Shown one piece after another: positions 16,160 to 24,859 of a stretch of DNA of 64,000 nucleotides. The stretch is from positions 3,410,001 through 3,474,000 of the forward strand of contig NZ_CP093342.1 in assembly GCF_022637555.1 (NCBI RefSeq), written 5' to 3'. Origin of the DNA: Microbacterium sp. H1-D42 (lineage in GTDB: Bacteria; Actinomycetota; Actinomycetes; Actinomycetales; Microbacteriaceae). Numbering within the stretch: the first letter of the stretch is position 1; every line of letters starts with the position of its first letter. Under the pieces are notes generated by a model. The model had not been told where the DNA came from and made no database searches. It saw nothing but the letters and a program-made list of their open reading frames with translations. A program made the position numbers and the translations under genes.

Positions 16160-16725
16160 CCTTCGGCGAGAATTGCGTACAGCTTACGGCGCGCGTCTTC
16201 GAGGATGGCGACCCCCTGCTCGACCTGTTCCGGTGTGCCGGTGCGGGCGAGCTGCGCTGTGGCGCTGGCGAGCTCCATGCCGGCCTTGGGGAGGGCAGCG
16301 AGGTGGCTCGTCGAGCGCCCTCCGGTGTTCTCCCACGGTGCGGGCTTGGATGCTGCCTCTTCGGACTCGGCGATGCCGGCCTCCGTCAGCGAGTACGTCT
16401 TGCGACCGCCCTGTTCTTCAGCGGTGATCAGGCCTTCGTCGGCGAGCAGCTGCAGGGTCGGGTAGACCGATCCGGCACTGGGCTTCCACGCACCGCCCGA
16501 GCGCTCGCCGATCTCGCTGATGATCTGGTAGCCGTGCATCGGCTTCTCGGCGAGCAGCGAGATGACCGCCGCGCGCACGTCGCCGCGAGCCATGCGCGAG
16601 CCGCCGGAGCGCTGCTCGAAGCCGGTGCGCAGCTGGTCCATGGCCTCCCAGACGCCGGCCAGGGGGTTGCCCGCACCGTTGCTGGCGCCGAAGCCGAACC
16701 CACCAGAGGGGAATGCGTTGTTCAT
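16156..16725 (-). CDS. PadR-family transcriptional regulator
   Basis: A 189-residue winged-helix repressor. The PadR core (about 45-120) reads MARGDVRAAVISLLAEKPMH, then YQIISEIGERSGGAWKPSAG and VYPTLQLLADEGLITAEE. A Gly-rich N-terminal tail (about 1-40) and a helical C-terminus follow the usual layout. The ATG at 16725 is preceded by GAGGAGG. It probably controls itself and the ABC1 kinase gene; TTAACGATA at 16753-16761 is a candidate site and recurs before the DUF2975 gene on the other side. Confidence 0.9.
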   Translation of the reverse strand: MNNAFPSGGFGFGASNGAGNPLAGVWEAMDQLRTGFEQRSGGSRMARGDVRAAVISLLAEKPMHGYQIISEIGERSGGAWKPSAGSVYPTLQLLADEGLITAEEQGGRKTYSLTEAGIAESEEAASKPAPWENTGGRSTSHLAALPKAGMELASATAQLARTGTPEQVEQGVAILEDARRKLYAILAEG

Positions 16726-16752
16726 GATGCCTCCTCAGAATCTGAACGATGG

Positions 16753-16761
16753 TTAACGATA
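16753..16761. promoter_or_regulatory. Candidate PadR half-site before padR
   Basis: TTAACGATA lies 28 bp upstream of the PadR start, within ATATCGTTAACCATCGTT on the coding strand, which is a decayed form of the palindrome ATATCGTTAACGATAT. The same nine bases occur at 17043-17051, before the oppositely directed DUF2975 gene. Binding by PadR is inferred from position and symmetry only. Confidence 0.4.
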
Positions 16762-16820
16762 TGTCGCTAGGTGTCGTTCGGCAAGTGGTCTGGGGTCGAC
16801 TGGCGGCTGCTGCGGGGGCT

Positions 16821-16919
16821 CCGGCCGCAATTTCTCCCGCCTGCGGGGCCGGACGACGATTCCGGTCGCAATTTCTCCCGCTGCACGTCGATCGAAGCGG
16901 GAGAAATTGCGACCGGAAT
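16821..16919. repeat. Palindromic triple repeat with 23-bp perfect stem
   Basis: The 360-bp gap between padR and the DUF2975 gene holds three copies of one unit, CCGG(C/T)CGCAATTTCTCCCGC: copy one at 16821-16840, copy two at 16862-16881, copy three inverted at 16897-16916. Copies two and three extend to perfect 23-base arms (16859-16881 and 16897-16919) around a 15-base loop. It sits between divergent genes, so it is not a simple terminator; it looks like a REP/BIME-type intergenic element. The rest of the gap (16920-17040) shows only C-rich sequence. Confidence 0.75.
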
Positions 16920-17042
16920 GGCGCACCCTCGCCCGGTCCCGCCCGCCCGCGAACCGCGCGCATCCGGACCCGGGAACCGCGCGCGCACCCAGCACCCTCG
17001 CCGCACGACGCACGCACGCACCTGCAGCACGCGACCGAACGA

Positions 17043-17051
17043 TTAACGATA
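17043..17051. promoter_or_regulatory. Candidate shared regulatory site before DUF2975 gene
   Basis: Second copy of TTAACGATA, 34 bp upstream of the ATG at 17086, in GATTAACGATAGATTATCC. Its position near the expected promoter and its identity to the site before padR suggest that the two divergent units share a regulator, either PadR or the XRE protein at 17571-17786. No direct evidence beyond the repeat. Confidence 0.35.
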
Positions 17052-17085
17052 GATTATCCCCGTAGCTCGATGAGAGGATGTTGTC

Positions 17086-17571
17086 ATGGGAAGAGTGACG
17101 ATCTGGGTGCTGCGCGTCGTGATCGCGCTGGCGCTGCTGGGTTCGCTGGTCGTGCAGACCGTGATCGTGCCGCTGCTGTGGGCTGATCTCGACGGCGCCC
17201 CGCAGTGGTTCCGGGTGAGCTTCGTCGTCATCGCGATCCTCGGCATCGTGACGATGCAGGTGTTCGCGGTGTGCGTGTGGATGCTGCTGACGAAGGTGCG
17301 GCGGGGTTCGATCTTCCAGCCGTCGTCGTTCCGCTACGTCGACGTGATCATCGGCGCGTTCGGCGCCGCCGCGCTGCTGGCGTTCTCGTTCGCGGTCGTC
17401 CTCGCGCCCAGCGAAGCCGCGCCCGGCATCGTCGCGCTGGTGTGCGGCGCCGCTCTGGTGCTCGCCGGGATCGCCCTGCTCGTCGTCGTCATGCGCGCGC
17501 TGCTGCGTCAGGCCATCGACCGCGAGGACGAGGCGCGCCACCTGCGCGACGAGCTCGGCGAGGTGATCTGA
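17086..17571 (+). CDS. DUF2975 membrane protein
   Basis: A 161-residue membrane protein with four predicted helices (about 8-28, 44-70, 86-108, 114-135) and a charged tail (RQAIDREDEARHLRDELGEVI). The arrangement, with GSIFQPSSFRYVDVI in the middle loop, is that of DUF2975, a family of unknown function nearly always encoded next to a short XRE regulator, as here. The stop overlaps the start of that regulator by one base (TGATG). Confidence 0.87.
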   Translation: MGRVTIWVLRVVIALALLGSLVVQTVIVPLLWADLDGAPQWFRVSFVVIAILGIVTMQVFAVCVWMLLTKVRRGSIFQPSSFRYVDVIIGAFGAAALLAFSFAVVLAPSEAAPGIVALVCGAALVLAGIALLVVVMRALLRQAIDREDEARHLRDELGEVI

Positions 17572-17786
17572 TGGCCGTCATCGTCGACATCGACGTCATG
17601 CTCGCCCGCCGCAAGATGGCTGTGGGCGAGCTCGCCGAGCGCATCGGCATCACCCCGACGAACCTCGCCGTGCTGAAGAACGGGCGGGCGAAGGCGGTGC
17701 GCTTCACGACGCTGGATGCCCTGTGCGAGGCGCTCGACTGCCAGCCGGGCGACCTGCTGCGCTGGGTGCCGGACGACGACGCGTAG
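17571..17786 (+). CDS. Short XRE-family regulator (YozG-like)
   Basis: A 71-residue helix-turn-helix protein consisting of little more than the DNA-binding domain: MLARRKMAVGELAERIGITPTNLAVLKNGRAKAVRFTTLDALCEALDCQPGDLLRW. It matches the Cro/CI-like regulators that accompany DUF2975 genes. Translation is coupled to the preceding gene through TGATG. The target is presumably the pair's own promoter. Confidence 0.9.
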   Translation: MAVIVDIDVMLARRKMAVGELAERIGITPTNLAVLKNGRAKAVRFTTLDALCEALDCQPGDLLRWVPDDDA

Positions 17787-17912
17787 GAGCAGTCCCGCCT
17801 GTGCCGCCGACGCGCAGGTCTGTCAACGGGGTTCGTCGGGAGAATTCCGGATGCCAGTGTGGGCTCTCCCGAGGGACGCCGATGAGCCCTCGTCACACGA
17901 TCGGAGCCGAAG

Positions 17913-18086
17913 ATGTCAGATCCCACGCCGTTTGCCGATGACCCGACGCGCGCCTCGGGCGTCGATCCCGACCTCAGTCAGGATGACGACGAGCGCGAGC
18001 GCCCCGACGAGCGCGACGGAGACGATCGCGACGAGGACGCCATCCCCGATGCCGACGACCGGATCGACGTCAAGGATCTCCCCTGA
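17913..18086 (+). CDS. Small acidic protein
   Basis: A 57-residue very acidic protein (over twenty Asp and Glu), starting MSDPTPFADDPTRASG and ending DADDRIDVKDLP. The ATG at 17913 follows GGAG at 17903-17906. No domain is recognised. Its length and composition resemble short disordered proteins common in Microbacteriaceae. The gene ends 43 bp before a strong hairpin at 18129-18163 that could end its transcript. Confidence 0.55.
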   Translation: MSDPTPFADDPTRASGVDPDLSQDDDERERPDERDGDDRDEDAIPDADDRIDVKDLP

Positions 18087-18128
18087 CCGATGACCCGCGC
18101 TGCGACGCGTCGAGCCACGCTCGCAGAA

Positions 18129-18163
18129 GGTCCCGCGGCCGAAGACCTCTCGACCGCGGGACC
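18129..18163. terminator. Bidirectional terminator-like hairpin
   Basis: GGTCCCGCGG (18129-18138) pairs perfectly with CCGCGGGACC (18154-18163); CGA and TCG inside extend the stem after a one-base bulge on each side. It lies between the small acidic gene on the plus strand and the end of the large metallophosphoesterase gene on the minus strand, the right place for a terminator serving both. No U-tract is seen, as usual in high-GC actinobacteria. Confidence 0.7.
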
Positions 18164-18173
18164 CTCTGTCGAC

Positions 18174-21100
18174 TCAGCGCAGCGTGAACTCCACCGTGGT
18201 GGAGTTTCCGGCCACGTCGTAGGCGACGAGGGTGTTCGCCCCGGTCACCGCGCCGAAGACGCCCGGCCTGACGAAGTTCACGTCCGACCAGGGATTGTCG
18301 CTCAGATCCTTCACGACTCCGTTGATCTCGACGCGATCGATCTTCCGGGCGTCGTGCAGCTTGAAGCTGACCGTCTCGTAGCCCGCCTCGTCACCGACCG
18401 TAGCCGAGACCTCGGTCTTCACCGTCACGGTCGGCGCCGTGGCGTCGATGACGACGTCGAACGTCGAGGTCTTCGAGACGTTGCCCGCAGCATCCTTCGC
18501 GTTGTACTTCACGGTGTACTCCCCGTCGGGAAGCGTCACCATCGCGTTGTGCGAACCACTGGTTCCCTCCACGGCGGACTGGGTGCTCTTGACGACCTTG
18601 CCCTTCTGATACATGTTCGCGACGATCCGCTCGAGCCCGACCTCGTCGGTCGCGTCGACCTGGATGTCCAGAACCGGTGACGGCCCGGCGGTGGTCGGGC
18701 TGACGAGACTCACCTGCGGTCGCACCGCGTCGCCTGCAGCATGGTCGGCGACCGCGAAGCGGGTGACGGCCTCACCGTCGATCTCCGTGGTGAGCTCCAC
18801 GACCGCCACACCCGCGGCGATTGTCGACTGCTTGGTCTGGAACGTCCGCGAGACGGTCTCGCCGGGCCGCACGCCCGTGAACTCGTGGGCGCCGAACGCG
18901 GTCAGCACGTTCGCATCGACCGGCTCGCTGTCGTCGTTGGTGACCGAGACCGACAGCTTGACCTTGCCGCCGGCAGTGCTGGTCTCAGCAGTCACCGTCG
19001 CCTCGGGTCGCTGCGCCGCCAGGTGTCCGAGCGGCGTGAGCTCGGCGGCTGCACCGAACGCGAGTCCGTTGTGCGCGCTGATTCCGGTGAGCCGGATGTA
19101 GCGCCCGCGGACCTCCGCGAAGTCCACCTGCTTGGAGCCGGTTCCGGTGCTGAAGGATCCGGCTGCGACCGGGTCGCCCCACTGCTCGTTGTCGTTCGAC
19201 ACGTGGATCTCATAGCCCTTGAGGTTTCCGTTGGTCCCGGTCTGGCGGGGCAGGTACCGCAGACCGTCGAGCACATGCTCGGATCCCAGGTCGAGCGTGA
19301 TCCAGTGCGGGAAATCCGCGGGCGGCGCGACCGCGTACTGCGTGTGCCACAGCGACGCCGGGTTGCCGTCGATCGCGTTCGCAGCGGCCTCATCGGCGCC
19401 GGCTCCCTGGCTGGAGAAGCCGGCGATCGACAGACGCGAGCTCGGCACCTCGCCGTCGGCGAGGGTCGTCAGAGCTGTGCGGCGCGTGATGGAGCCGGTC
19501 TCGCCCGCAGATGTGTAGGTTGCCTCGCCCGCCAGCGTGTGACGCCCGGCGGCAACATCCGTCGTGGGCACCACGACCCACTCGATCGCGCGCTCTTCTT
19601 CGTTCTTCAGCTTCTTGAAGTTCGAGTCGCCCGTGGCGAAAGCGTTCCAGCCCTCGGGCACGTTCAACGCGACGGAGACGTCCGTCATCGTCGCGCCCGA
19701 CTGATTGGTGAAGGTCGTGGTGACCGTGGTCGCCTCGCCGGGGATCAAATCGGCGTCGGCGGTCGTCAGCTTCAGCCGGCTCGGCAATGCGGCAGCATCC
19801 TCACCCGCCACGAACTCGACCTTCTTGGGCTCGGATCGGTTGCCGTACATGTCGACGGCCGCCACCTCGGCGACGTACTCGGTGCCGCGAGTCAGGCTGA
19901 CTGGCTCGGCATCGCTCTGGCTGCGGTTGCCGATCGCCAGTGGGATGTTCAGGATGCTCGGGCGGGGCGCCATCTGGAAGTCCGCCAGGACCTTGGCTCC
20001 GGCGCGGATGGGCAGTCCGAGCGCCCCGGTCGCAGCATCCGTCACCTTGACGTCGTAGCCGTACACCGACTCGTCATCGGTCGCTGCCGGCACGCGCAGC
20101 ACGTCTTTGCCGTCAACGAGGATGTGCGCGGGCGTGCCGTCGAGCGATGGAGCGACGGTGTCGCGGGCGGCTGAGGTGTAGTCGAAGTTCTCGCGGACCT
20201 CGTCCGGGGTGCTTCCTTCGAGACGCACGGTCCAGGTGGGGCCGGCGAGCGTTCCGGCACTCGCAAAGGGATAGTCGTCCTGGTAAGCGCCCCACTGCCC
20301 ATCCGCGTAGGTGCGCTCGTTCTCGGCCGCGAAGTTCACGCGGTCGATCTCGGTGCGATCGTCGTACACCTCGACGTACAACGCCTGCGCGGTCGGGATG
20401 GTGAATTCCTCCCAGAGCGCGTTGCCGTCGGACTGATAGACGTCGTGCGGAGTCTCGGTGTACGACATCGAACCGTCGTTGACGGCGGTGAAGCCGTCCT
20501 GCCAGATCGATCGCTCGTCATTCAGGTGCAGGTGCGAGTGGCCCGAGAAGTACACGACCTGGGGGTGCGCGGCGAGATCCTCGGTGAGGTCGCCGTTCGA
20601 AGACTGCGCACCGTCGTGCACGGTGCCGGATGCCGGACGGTGGCCCACCACGAACACCGGCGTGTCCAGGGCTTCGCCCTCCGCCGACAGCGCGGCCAGT
20701 CGCTGCTGCAGCCAGCTGCGCTGGGCGCCGGAGTAGCGCTCGGTGTCGATGACGAGGAAGGTGCTGCCGCCGATGGTCTTCTCGTAGTAGCCGCCCGTGG
20801 CGTTGGGGAACCAGTCGCCGTAGTACTGCGCCATGTCGGCGTTGCCGACGTCGTGGTTGCCGTGCGACATGAGGATCGGAGTGTCCTCGATGTCGAGCCG
20901 CGCCATGTTCTCGTCGAGAATGGTCTTCACGACCTGGTGATCGGGTGCGGTGTTCCAGTTGTTGTCGTTGATCTGGTCTCCGTTGGAGATGATCAGGTCG
21001 GGGTCGGGGTTGATCGATGCGAGCGTGTCGAAGTGGCTCTTCCAGATGCCACGGCTCTTCTCGTTCAGCTGCGACGTGTGGATGTCGCTCATCACGAAGA

Positions 21101-21449
21101 ACGACAGCAGCGGCTTCTCGTCGGACTTGACGATGTAGCCTTCGATCTCGGCGGGGGATACGGCATCGCCCTTCACCGAGGTCGCCGCGATGTTGGTGGT
21201 CTCGTCGACGACGAGGGGCTTCTCGTACAGCGGGCTCTCGGCCGTGGGCATCGAGCCGTCGAGCGTGTAGCGGATCTGCGCACCCTCGGGCGCTGCGAGT
21301 TCGACGGTAGTCGACTCGGTGTAGCGGCCGCCGTCCTGGCTGAACGTGGGCGCTGCGAGCTCGTCCGCCGCCTGCGCAGCTGTCATCGGCAGCGCCGCAG
21401 CGGCCACGACGGCCGCCAGCGTGCAAACGCCTGCGATCTGTCTGTTCAC
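18174..21449 (-). CDS. Large secreted multidomain metallophosphoesterase
   Basis: A 1091-residue exported protein. Signal peptide about 1-27, ending AQA-AD. Residues 33-107 look like a chitobiase-C-terminal-type module (IRYTLDGSMPTAESPLY). The calcineurin-like phosphoesterase core (about 116-345) has all metal motifs: D122xH124, GD158, GNHD (197-200), GHRP and GHSHLH. Then come a further strand-rich region, a NEW3-like domain (about 560-640), an F5/8 type C (discoidin) carbohydrate-binding domain (about 690-830; IDGNPASLWHTQY), and Ig-like modules to the end. No sortase signal or C-terminal anchor is visible. Substrate unknown; the binding modules suggest a surface glycan or glycan-linked phosphodiester. 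Confidence 0.9.
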   Translation of the reverse strand: MNRQIAGVCTLAAVVAAAALPMTAAQAADELAAPTFSQDGGRYTESTTVELAAPEGAQIRYTLDGSMPTAESPLYEKPLVVDETTNIAATSVKGDAVSPAEIEGYIVKSDEKPLLSFFVMSDIHTSQLNEKSRGIWKSHFDTLASINPDPDLIISNGDQINDNNWNTAPDHQVVKTILDENMARLDIEDTPILMSHGNHDVGNADMAQYYGDWFPNATGGYYEKTIGGSTFLVIDTERYSGAQRSWLQQRLAALSAEGEALDTPVFVVGHRPASGTVHDGAQSSNGDLTEDLAAHPQVVYFSGHSHLHLNDERSIWQDGFTAVNDGSMSYTETPHDVYQSDGNALWEEFTIPTAQALYVEVYDDRTEIDRVNFAAENERTYADGQWGAYQDDYPFASAGTLAGPTWTVRLEGSTPDEVRENFDYTSAARDTVAPSLDGTPAHILVDGKDVLRVPAATDDESVYGYDVKVTDAATGALGLPIRAGAKVLADFQMAPRPSILNIPLAIGNRSQSDAEPVSLTRGTEYVAEVAAVDMYGNRSEPKKVEFVAGEDAAALPSRLKLTTADADLIPGEATTVTTTFTNQSGATMTDVSVALNVPEGWNAFATGDSNFKKLKNEEERAIEWVVVPTTDVAAGRHTLAGEATYTSAGETGSITRRTALTTLADGEVPSSRLSIAGFSSQGAGADEAAANAIDGNPASLWHTQYAVAPPADFPHWITLDLGSEHVLDGLRYLPRQTGTNGNLKGYEIHVSNDNEQWGDPVAAGSFSTGTGSKQVDFAEVRGRYIRLTGISAHNGLAFGAAAELTPLGHLAAQRPEATVTAETSTAGGKVKLSVSVTNDDSEPVDANVLTAFGAHEFTGVRPGETVSRTFQTKQSTIAAGVAVVELTTEIDGEAVTRFAVADHAAGDAVRPQVSLVSPTTAGPSPVLDIQVDATDEVGLERIVANMYQKGKVVKSTQSAVEGTSGSHNAMVTLPDGEYTVKYNAKDAAGNVSKTSTFDVVIDATAPTVTVKTEVSATVGDEAGYETVSFKLHDARKIDRVEINGVVKDLSDNPWSDVNFVRPGVFGAVTGANTLVAYDVAGNSTTVEFTLR

Positions 21450-21647
21450 TTCGTCCCACTTCCACGTGTATATCCATGTCGCACCGAACCGGTGACGATA
21501 GCGACGTTAGGGAGTGATCACAGACGCTGAGGGGCGAAGGAAGGAACGTTAGGTAAACAACCTCCCCGGAAAAGCGCGGAGGGTCGCGAAAAGAAGTAAA
21601 TACAACATCACGAAAACTTGAGCCCGCCCTGTCGGCGGCCCCCTGCC

Positions 21648-22517
21648 TCACCGCCCGGCGAGCATCTCCCGCAGGCGCTCGGCCTCAGCATCCGCCATCG
21701 CGTACCCGTGCTCTGGTCCTGGATACGCGCCCGAGCGCACCTCGTCGGCGTACGCGGCGATGCCGTCGATCGCCGCTTCGCGCAGCGAGGCGTACCGCTT
21801 GACGAACTTCGCGGCGGGCCCGCCGTAGATCCCGAGCAGGTCATGGAACACCAGCACCTGCCCGTCAGCATCCGCCCCGGCGCCGATCCCGATCACCGGG
21901 ATCTCGAGCAGCGGCATGAGGGCTGCTGTCACCTGTGACGGCACGGCCTCGATGACGAGAAGCGAGCATCCGGCGTCCTGCAGGGCGAGCGCGTCGTCGA
22001 TGACGGCGAGTGCCGCCTCGGCGGTCCGGCCCTGCGCGCGGTAGCCGCCGAGCGCGGTCGCGGTCTGCGGCGTGAGTCCGACGTGCCCGACGACGGGGAT
22101 GCCAGAGCCGACGAGCGCGCGCGCCCGGTCGACGCTGGTGCCACCGCGTTCGATCTTCACCAGGTCGACGCCGGCCTCTTTCACGAACCGCTGCGCGGTC
22201 GCGAGCGCCAGGGCATCCGAGCCCTCGTACGATCCGAAGGGCAGGTCACCGACGAGCAGCGGAGCGGTGAGGCCGCGCCGCACAGCCTTGGTGAGCATGA
22301 GCATCTCGTCGGTGGTGACGGGCACGGTGCTGTCGTATCCGAGCACGGTCATCGCGCCGCTGTCACCGACGAGCACCAGGTCGACGCCGGCGGCCTCGGC
22401 GATCTGCGCGCCGGGGTAGTCATAGGCGGTGACCATGACGATGGGCTCGCCGGCCTGCTTCTTGGCGGCGAGGTCGCCAACGGTGATGCGCTTGTTCGGG
22501 GCTGCGTGCGTGCTCAC
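21648..22517 (-). CDS. panB: 3-methyl-2-oxobutanoate hydroxymethyltransferase
   Basis: A 289-residue ketopantoate hydroxymethyltransferase, first committed step of pantothenate (coenzyme A) synthesis: it adds a hydroxymethyl group from methylene-THF to 2-oxoisovalerate. Signature segments: [25 protein letters not shown] (metal Asp), [29 protein letters not shown] and [10 protein letters not shown]. Last gene of the pan operon; its start overlaps the panD stop by four bases. Confidence 0.97.
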   Translation of the reverse strand: MSTHAAPNKRITVGDLAAKKQAGEPIVMVTAYDYPGAQIAEAAGVDLVLVGDSGAMTVLGYDSTVPVTTDEMLMLTKAVRRGLTAPLLVGDLPFGSYEGSDALALATAQRFVKEAGVDLVKIERGGTSVDRARALVGSGIPVVGHVGLTPQTATALGGYRAQGRTAEAALAVIDDALALQDAGCSLLVIEAVPSQVTAALMPLLEIPVIGIGAGADADGQVLVFHDLLGIYGGPAAKFVKRYASLREAAIDGIAAYADEVRSGAYPGPEHGYAMADAEAERLREMLAGR

Positions 22518-22906
22518 GATGCGACTCCGGTCAGCAGCTGGTCCACGGCGGCGTCGACCTGGATGATCGTGTTGCTGCGGTCGACGTGCACCACGGTCGG
22601 CGCGTAGTCAGCCAGGTCGTCGCGGGAGTACTCGGCGTACGAGATGACGATGATGGTGTCACCGGCGTGCACCAGCCGGGCGGCGGCGCCGTTGACCTGC
22701 ATGACGCCGCTGCCGCGCGAACCCGCGATCGTGTAGGTCTCGAAACGGGCGCCGTTGTCGACGTCGACGACGTGCACCTGCTCGTGCGCGAGGATGTCGG
22801 CCGCCTCGAGCAGGTCGGGATCGATGGTGATCGACCCGACGTAGTTCAGGTCGCTTCCGGTGATCATCGCGCGGTGGATCTTCGATTTCAGCATGGTGCG
22901 TCGCAT
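22514..22906 (-). CDS. panD: Aspartate 1-decarboxylase proenzyme
   Basis: A 130-residue pyruvoyl-dependent enzyme that makes beta-alanine from aspartate. The self-processing site is Gly-Ser in [19 protein letters not shown], where Ser becomes the pyruvoyl group. Catalytic Tyr is in [12 protein letters not shown]. Length and start ([13 protein letters not shown]) are typical. Its ATG overlaps the panC stop (TGATG). Confidence 0.97.
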   Translation of the reverse strand: MRRTMLKSKIHRAMITGSDLNYVGSITIDPDLLEAADILAHEQVHVVDVDNGARFETYTIAGSRGSGVMQVNGAAARLVHAGDTIIVISYAEYSRDDLADYAPTVVHVDRSNTIIQVDAAVDQLLTGVAS

Positions 22907-23763
22907 CAGCCGGCGCCTTTCAAGAGGTGATTGTCGATGAGGCGCGCAGCGCCGACGCGGGCGGCGACGGCGACGGCGAGCAGTGCATCCTCATCGACGC
23001 GGTCGAGGGTGCGCAGATCAGTGGCGCTGCGCAGTTCGAGATACTCGGGGGTCACGTCGGCATCGGCGAGCACGCGGCGGGCCGCGGCGAGGATCGCCTC
23101 CGCGTCGCGTTCGCCGGATGCGAAGAGGTCGGATGCTGCGCTGAGCGCCCCGTTCAATGCCGCGGCCTGCCGGCGGGCGTCCGCGTCGAGGTACACGTTG
23201 CGCGAGCTCATGGCGAGCCCGTCGGCCTCGCGCACCGTGGGGAGTGCTTCGATTCGCACGTCGAGGTTCAGGTCGCGAACCACCCGGCGCACGACGAGCA
23301 CCTGCTGGGCGTCCTTCTGCCCGAAGTACGCGGTGTCGGGGCGCACGATGCCGAGCAGTTTGGTGACGACGGTGGCGACGCCGTCGAAGTGGTGCGGGCC
23401 GCGGGCGGCGCCGTCGAGCACGTCGGTCAGGCCTGAGACGTGGATGCTGGTGGCGAAGCCGTCTGGATAGATCTCTGCGGGTTCCGGGGCGAAGAGGATG
23501 TCGACGCCCTGCTGTTCGGCGAGCGCGGCGTCGCGGGCCTCGTCGCGCGGGTAGCTGCTGAGGTCTTCGCCCTGACCGAACTGGGTCGGGTTGACGAACA
23601 GCGACACGACGACGAGTTCGTTGTGCGCGCGAGCGTGTCGCATGAGGGCGAGGTGTCCGTCGTGGAAGGCGCCCATCGTGGGGACGAGTCCGACTCGGTG
23701 CCCCTGCGCGCGAGCAGCGCGCACGGCGTCGCGGACGTCACCGATCGTGCGGAGGATCTTCAT
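22906..23763 (-). CDS. panC: Pantothenate synthetase
   Basis: A 285-residue pantoate-beta-alanine ligase, the last step of pantothenate synthesis. The nucleotidyl-transferase motifs are [15 protein letters not shown] (HxGH equivalent), [41 protein letters not shown] and the KMSKS-like AMSSRNVYL. The ATG at 23763 overlaps the upstream Rossmann gene by four bases. It uses the beta-alanine made by PanD encoded next door. Confidence 0.97.
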   Translation of the reverse strand: MKILRTIGDVRDAVRAARAQGHRVGLVPTMGAFHDGHLALMRHARAHNELVVVSLFVNPTQFGQGEDLSSYPRDEARDAALAEQQGVDILFAPEPAEIYPDGFATSIHVSGLTDVLDGAARGPHHFDGVATVVTKLLGIVRPDTAYFGQKDAQQVLVVRRVVRDLNLDVRIEALPTVREADGLAMSSRNVYLDADARRQAAALNGALSAASDLFASGERDAEAILAAARRVLADADVTPEYLELRSATDLRTLDRVDEDALLAVAVAARVGAARLIDNHLLKGAG

Positions 23764-24533
23764 GCGGCGGGCCTTTCTGCGAGCACTCGCGTGCTGTCGG
23801 CGAGCGCGTCGAAGAGGTGCTCGAGGTCGAGCGGAACGGTGGCCGTGCGCTGGCGGGCGACAGTGGTGTGGTCGCCGCGCGCGATCGGCCCGGTGAGGGC
23901 TTCCTTCGCCCCGACTGCCACCCAGTTGTCGACGCTCTGGCGCACGAGGGGTGCGAGCAGGTCGCGTGCTTCGTCGCGCGGGATGCCGACGGCGTGAGCG
24001 AGCTGCTCGGCGGCGTCGAGCACAGTGAGCACGAAGTTGGAGGCGAAGGACGCGGCCGCGTGATACTCCGCGCGGTGCGCGTCGTCGAGCACGACGGGAC
24101 GTGCGCCGAGGGCGCGCGCGAGCTGCTCCGCTGTTGCGAGCGCCTCGGGCGTCCGTCCGGCGACGGCCGCGCCGATGCCGTGGAACACGTCGGGCGCCTC
24201 GGTTCCGGTGAAGGTCTGCAGCGGGTGGATGCTGAAATCCACGGAATCCAATGAAGTGGCACCGGAGACGTGTCCGATGAGATCCGCGTGCGGGCGGGCT
24301 GCGTCGGCAGCATCCGATATCGCGGAGTCGGGGACGCAGAGCAGGGCGATGTCGATGCGCTCTGTGTTCTCGGTGCTCTCGGTGGTCGAGGTGTTCGCGA
24401 TCTCGTCGCGGACCAGCGGGCCTCGCACATCGAATCCGGCCGCGCGCAGGGCGCGCGCGAGCACCGTGCCGAGGCGGCCGGCGCCGACAACGGCGATGGT
24501 GGTCTCGTGCGGCGCTGCAGCGGAGAGGGGCAT
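23760..24533 (-). CDS. Rossmann/DUF2520 protein, likely ketopantoate reductase (PanG-like)
   Basis: A 257-residue NAD(P)-binding protein: the dinucleotide motif is VVGAGRLGTVLARAL, followed by a DUF2520-type helical C-terminal domain (AEYHAAASFASNFVLTVLDAAEQLA). No panE is visible, and this gene heads the operon with panC, panD and panB, so it is a good candidate to reduce ketopantoate to pantoate, the missing step. PanG of Francisella is a known non-orthologous reductase; membership here is inferred. I set the start at the ATG 24533; a longer upstream extension reads as non-coding. Confidence 0.78.
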   Translation of the reverse strand: MPLSAAAPHETTIAVVGAGRLGTVLARALRAAGFDVRGPLVRDEIANTSTTESTENTERIDIALLCVPDSAISDAADAARPHADLIGHVSGATSLDSVDFSIHPLQTFTGTEAPDVFHGIGAAVAGRTPEALATAEQLARALGARPVVLDDAHRAEYHAAASFASNFVLTVLDAAEQLAHAVGIPRDEARDLLAPLVRQSVDNWVAVGAKEALTGPIARGDHTTVARQRTATVPLDLEHLFDALADSTRVLAERPAA

Positions 24534-24611
24534 CAGGCTTCCCAATGGAGAGGTGGGTGGATGCCATGAGTATCCGCCCGCGCGGGTGGCTGATTCAAAT
24601 TGCGGAGCAGA

Positions 24612-24639
24612 TTGACAAGCACTAAACGCTCCGTAGTTA
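24612..24639 (+). promoter_or_regulatory. Candidate promoter in the pan / M20 divergent gap
   Basis: The 326-bp gap between the pan operon and the M20 gene is relatively AT-rich. On the plus strand TTGACA (24612-24617), 16 bases, TAGTTA (24634-24639) forms a good sigma-70-like promoter, giving a leader of about 210 bases before the ATG at 24860. TTGACA also occurs near 24773 but lacks a well-spaced -10. I see no riboswitch or clear palindrome in the leader. Confidence 0.45.
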
Positions 24640-24859
24640 TCCAAACCGAGCATCACGCACGACATTACTTGTCATTTCGATCCGCCGCCGAATCGGCGCG
24701 GCCGCCTTGCAGTTGCTCTTGCAGGAACCGGTGCGGTCAGTTGTCGGGGGTGAACAAGGTGTCCTCGAACCGTTGACAACCCTCAGACCCTCCGAAAGAC
24801 TCTCGCGTACGACGAGATATTCCAGAATTCCGGAGCCTGTCCAACGAGGGAGTACGGCC

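Noticed and set aside
14306..16465. A 719-codon open frame on the plus strand opposite the ABC1 kinase
   Set aside because: It is the antisense shadow of a GC-rich gene with clear motifs on the minus strand; its translation is rich in Arg, His, Gly and Val with no domain and no ribosome site.
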